Below the pieces are notes generated by a model. That model worked only from the letters and a program-made list of their open reading frames with translations, ran no database searches and was not told the origin of the DNA. Below are positions 59,201 through 64,000 of a DNA stretch of 64,000 nucleotides, one piece after another. The translations under genes were made by a program, and so were the position numbers. Position 1 is the stretch's first letter. Each line of letters opens with the position of its first letter. Source of the stretch: Anthostomella pinea (Eukaryota; Ascomycota; Sordariomycetes; Xylariales; Xylariaceae); NCBI GenBank assembly GCA_963556695.1, contig CAUWAG010000008.1, forward strand, positions 1,054,001 through 1,118,000. Reading direction: 5' to 3'.

Positions 59201-62200
59201 GAAGAGTTTCCCAACGTCACGGAACAGGTGGTGTTCCATCAGGCGCCCTGAGAAACGCTTTGTGGCTGTCTTCCCCGTCATAGATGAACTATGCTGATGC
59301 ATCTCATCTAGAAGCTTAGCAGAGAGTACTGATACATGGCCAGCGATTCAAACAAAGTAACCCTCTTCCGATGCCGTTCAGATTTTGGTGGACAACTTCG
59401 ACACGCAGTATCTGCGGCAGGCGCCTCACTTAGGAGAGCAATGTATATCACAAGGTGGATGTTACGATCACCACTTCCAAAACTACAGGCTTGATCAAAT
59501 GTGTCATTCAAGAGAGATATCAAGGGTGTTCATCTCGATTATCGACGAGTCAGATAACCTAGTGGTCATCACCATCGAGACCGTACCTAGTCGATACCCA
59601 TGGCCGTGGCCGTGGCCGTGCAGTCTCGTCAGGCGCCTGAGCCTAAGTTACTGTACGACGTCTTTCTTTACCGCACTGGCAGTTGCAGATTCGACAAGTC
59701 AGCAATATGTGCAGCGCCGCGGGTTCCATCTGATCTAGTACGGGAATAGAAAGGATGGCCGAACTGGATGTGACGCAAGTCTCGGTCACGACCAGTCGCA
59801 GCAACTCCGTTCGATGTAAGGGTCAAAGAGATCCAACACTGCGCACCGGCATTTGAGAAGGGAGATACCGGTACTAATGATCGCCAGTGCGTCTGCAACG
59901 GCTTTGTGACAGCTCGATCAACAGCGGGCGGGTCTTCCCCCACGGCCTCCAACGGTCAAGCAACCCAAGGTGGTGACCGCTACGCTATGATGCGCCGCGG
60001 TGCTGGACACCCTGTTGACTCGGTACCGGTGTTGGCCACCCGGTACAGGTGGTTCGGTCACCGGGTATACTCATTTTGCGCCGTATGACATTGTGCTACT
60101 TTCCAACCTTACTAAGGAATTATTATCAAGAATTTAAGAGCAACTGTCACGTCGACTTGTGCAGTGTACAAGTGAATTGCGAAGGAGTGGAACAAGACTG
60201 ACGCCGCCCCTTCATTCGGCAGCCTCGCTTGGGGAAAGCTGGCGGTGATGGCAGCTGCAACAGCCTCCGTGACCCCGATATCGACAACCTACTGGTTGGG
60301 GCATAGGGCCGCATAGACACGGCAGAGAAACAACCACATGAATGATGAAAGAAAACTCGTCTTCGTTCGGATTAAGACCCGACTCCCGTGATTCAATGGC
60401 AGGTGGGATCGGCACGTGTCATGACGAGGTTATGAGTCCTTCCCTGTTCCAGAAAGCCACTCCCGTATTTAGGTGATAGGCGATAGGCATTCACATCCCG
60501 ATGGAAACCAGGAGGGTGTGCGTTCCTTGTCAGACTGCTGCTGCTACCGTACCTTGCGATGGACGCGGGCACCGATCTTGTTGTGCATCGAGGAAAAGCC
60601 ACGGGGCGGCGGGGGTCCCTTTTAAGCGAGGACAAGGGACCTTAACCCTCTGTCCACCCTTACCCCGGTGGCCCCCCTCGCATCTTGGGTCGGGAGAGTC
60701 GTTCTGAGATGCGATTCGGCCGTCAGAGATGTGACGGCCAGGGGCCCCGGCAAAGTTCGCAGTGGTGGCCCCCAACCCCCATATCTCCTACGCAGTATAC
60801 ATCCAGGGATGAGATGACAGGCGCTTGGGCCACGCTCGATGGTGGGTTCCATTGATTATTGATCACGTCCCCCTGACAGGGAGGTCGTGATGCTGGGAAG
60901 GATACGACGCCGGGCCCGCTTCCCCGGCGCGGGATGCTTTTCGGTAATTGTTGAGAGCCTGGCAGGCTTGGATGCAATGATGAACGGCAGTCGCCGCAAC
61001 CGGGTCGTGGGCGCTCACGGAGGATTACCATCAGCCGCCTTGATTGCCCCTATTGGCAGTTCACCTGATCATCACCATCTTGGCCACGTATTCGAGCTTC
61101 CTGCCAATATCGGCATTGAAATGGCATCTGCAATCGACAATGCGATACACCCCTGTCAAGAGCCCTCATGAGTCATCGCCTCACCCATGCATCTGTCAAA
61201 CTTGACAGATTCCTTTGTCAGCACGGCCTGACGATCTGATATTGGCAGGAGACCATGCGCTATAGCTTATTGACCGGGTCCTCTGTGTCAAGGGTAACAA
61301 CCGAGCTGCTGGCCGCTCGAGGAAAGCTGTTCGTTCGGTGGTCTGTCCATGACGACGAAGCTCCGAAGCTCCTTGCACACAGTTCGGCCCTTTGGCATTT
61401 GCACCGTACGCCTGGAGTTATCCATCGGAGAATATGTTTCACGACCTCTAGTTTGAGTCTTGTCTGCTTCTAGTCAGAAGGTAACATCGACTGGCTGACC
61501 CTGGCCATATCAGCTTCTGAGAAGGAACGCGATATGCCGACGGAGTGGAATTGCGAATTGGAAACGGCTCGGGCGAGTAACCTGCCTCTGAACCTGAAAT
61601 GGCCTCTTGTACGTGTAAGTATCAAGCCGGCAGGAGGGGGTTGGATCATGGAGAAGATGATATCCATCATTCAATTCTCCATGCTCGAGCCAGCTCCGAA
61701 ACAGCGAGGCCAGCAAGTGCCAGTGTCTTTCCCTTTCCGTTTTCCCGCTCCCGTATGGATTCGGCGCTGGGGAACGCGTAGTTCCTCGCTGTTCCCTGGA
61801 CCGGAATGTGGCCGAGGCTCAAATTCCCAACGACCGAAGTGGACGTCTAGAGCAGCATTCGCAGGAGCATCCGCAAGAGTCAAGGGGAGTGGGGCCGGCC
61901 GCTGACTTCCGACGACGCCGATGTCAACTACCTGACTGTCAAGCCAAACGGCTTCTACTTCGGAAATCAGCCGAATTCGTTCCTCTTGGATGGCAACTCG
62001 CGCGCGTGCACAGTACCATCAGAGTTGCTCGCCTGCATTGCTCCTCTGGGGGGATCTTGCGGCGGTGGGAGATATGATATGCAGTTTGCCTGTAGGCACA
62101 GGGCCATCATGTAGGATTAGACGAAACACTGGGAGCATCCGAGATGGGGGTCGACCGACATTGGGGTTCAGTCAGGCAATTGCGTGCTGCCTGTCATGTA

Positions 62201-64000
62201 CGCGGCCAAAAGCAGTAAAAGCCCCTTGGCCAGGTGACGAACGCCTAAGACATGCAGCTGCATTATTCCGATGTGACAGCCTCAGATCTCGACGAGCGTT
62301 TAATGAAATGTGACAGGTCTCATAGCCCGCGCCCCGTGTCCGGTTCGAATGGGCCGGAAGTATCCAGGGCTTCCAGACTCGTTGAGATCGTCGCCGAGGA
62401 GGAGCGCCGCCGTCAAGCGACATGGCTTCCATTAGTCTGCCTGCCAGCCTGAGTGTATCTAGCAGGTTGACATAGGTAAGTCGTGAGCAGCAACACCAAG
62501 GTGAAGCATGCCGCGCTGATTTCGTGGACGTGTTTGCCATGGGGGGGGGGGGGGGGGGGGGGGGGTTCACTTGTCAATACAAGACTGTCGGCATGGAAGA
62601 CCTTGGCGAATCTAGATCCTCTCCGGTAGGTGTATCACCAGAGTACATGCAAGCAGACCAAAGCCGCCCAACTTGTACCTCTCTGGCAGAGCCTGAGTCA
62701 TTCTTGCCGTGTTAAGCTGGCCGGGATCGGCGTGGATTGTCCATTTGAAGAGCGCAGGTGCCTCATTGCACGGGATACGACATCTAAGGCGGCGGTCTTC
62801 AGAGGGAGGCTAGATGGCCTACATGACTTGTATGACGGCGCGATCTACCAGTAGAAGATGCTCCCAACTCCTTGATACTGACGAGACACATAACCGGGCG
62901 GTTGCTTCTCGAGCAACGAACAACCCGGCTAGGAGATGCGCAAGGCCGTTTGTACTGCGTGGAATGGCGGTGGGAGTGCTTGAAGCAACGAAACCGAAAC
63001 CCGGGACAACGGAGCGCTTACAGTACACCTTGAAGACCAATTAATCAGGGAACCACATGGGCAGTGGCCATCCCGAATAATTAACTAACAGTGCACGATG
63101 ATGTGAGCAGATCCAGGTTCCTCACTCGACCAGCGGCAGCTGCTGTTCTTGGAAGCTGCAGAATGTCCGCGGCCCGTCTGCAAGATTGGCGACGCGATGC
63201 CAACGTCCTGTGGCTGACTCTGTGTTCCCACACCTTCCGTCTTTTTGAGTTCTTCCTCTTTAGGTGGAGCTTGATGAATCGATGCCTACGTGATCGGTAA
63301 CGATTCCATAATCCATTCCCAAAGGCTGCGATGTAGCTAGTACGACACCACCATGGAAGGAAAGAGAGCTTGTCAACAGGTGTAATATACTCGAGACGTT
63401 GCTCCAGACCAATTCGCAAGGGAAAACCCCAGCGTGGATATTAGCTGCCCCTGAATCTTCTGTACTGACTGCGGCCTGGGCGCTGTTAATCATTAGTGTC
63501 TGACAGCCGACAGCCAGAAGCAGGACCATCCCAGTCGACTCGGCCGGGATGGCAAGTGCGGCAGATGGAGCAAGGCAGCCCAGTTATTACTATGATCTGA
63601 TAACATGCGCTGTCTTGGGCTGGATCAGCGAGTCTGCAGAAAGGCAACCCGAGCCACCTGTGCACCGGAAGCCTCGGATATTTGTTTTATGGAGAGGGCG
63701 AAACAGTATGCAAACGCCCACAAACGTCGCGGCATTTCGGATCAGGATGAGATCTCTATAATCGCTCGCTGATGATAACATATCGGACGCTCTTTATTAA
63801 GACCTTGAGAAACGGCGATGTCGTTCGAGAAGCAAGGGAGGAGAAGCCGCCAGGGGTTGGCGTCAAGGGTGTATGCAGTACCGTGACTGCGGAACCAGCC
63901 GTGCCAGCCCAGGTGCATGGCACCAGCTCTGGAGTCTGTAGTCTGGACTCTCGGACTCCAGCACATCTTTTCCTCTTCAAGGAATTGTCGCGAACGACGG
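56204..64000. other. 7.8-kb stretch without a supported gene
   Basis: Many short open frames occur on both strands, none above 162 codons, with no recognisable motif, splice-consistent extension or codon bias. Minor features are a (GGCCGT)3 run near 59602 and a 25-G homopolymer at 62541-62565. I looked for tRNA B boxes; the only near match (GGTTCGAATGG, about 62341) lacks a complete cloverleaf. It may be decayed intergenic or old repeat DNA. Confidence 0.5.
62541..62565. repeat. 25-bp poly-G homopolymer
   Basis: Twenty-five consecutive G residues follow CCAT. True length is uncertain because such runs are error-prone in sequencing. Confidence 0.9.

Noticed and set aside
62337..62360. GGTTCGAATGG as a possible tRNA B box
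   Set aside because: No matching A box or acceptor stem at tRNA distance, and the box itself deviates from consensus.

Overview
The window is nuclear DNA from a filamentous ascomycete (Pezizomycotina). The evidence is the density of short spliceosomal introns (about 50-80 nt, GTRNGT donors, CTNAC-like branch sites, YAG acceptors), a HET-domain gene, a CFIm25 homologue (absent from budding yeast), a three-exon histone H4, and intron-bearing orthologues of housekeeping genes. I cannot place it to class or genus. All gene models were joined by hand from exon translations; each splice was kept only if the phases sum to an open reading frame.

Layout. (1) 1-8.6 kb looks accessory: the 3' part of a HET-domain allorecognition-type gene, then on the minus strand an eight-exon dynamin-superfamily (SLIP-GC-like) large GTPase whose frame carries a frameshift and an in-frame TAG. 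In and around it lie three copies, plus one rearranged relative, of a 73-74 bp fold-back element built from four copies of one 10-mer at fixed spacing. (2) 8.6-23.4 kb is core genome: CFIm25 (CPSF5), a YjbQ/UPF0047 protein, an HSL-type alpha/beta hydrolase, NC2-alpha (BUR6/DRAP1), the PI 4-kinase PIK1, and an unrecognised His-rich protein behind a leader made of degenerate ~180-bp repeats. (3) 23.4-29.1 kb is mostly noncoding with one conserved-looking unknown. (4) 29.1-47.2 kb is gene dense, with alternating divergent and convergent pairs: NUP82/CBP20, MRPL31/TRS20, histone H4, CDC27/SND2, GIG1/CBR1, then a cytochrome P450. (5) 48.8-56.2 kb holds a large acidic unknown and a 1071-residue protein combining a caspase-like fold, a homeodomain-like helix set and a rhodanese-like domain. 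(6) 56.2-64 kb has no gene I can support.

Functionally most genes are housekeeping: pre-mRNA processing and export (CFIm25, CBP20, NUP82), transcription and chromatin (NC2-alpha, H4), membrane traffic and lipid signalling (PIK1, TRS20), ER targeting (SND2), cell cycle (CDC27), mitochondrial translation (MRPL31) and redox (CBR1, P450). They do not form a pathway or biosynthetic cluster. The parts most worth following up are the fold-back element family with its interrupted GTPase host, and the caspase/homeodomain-like/rhodanese protein.
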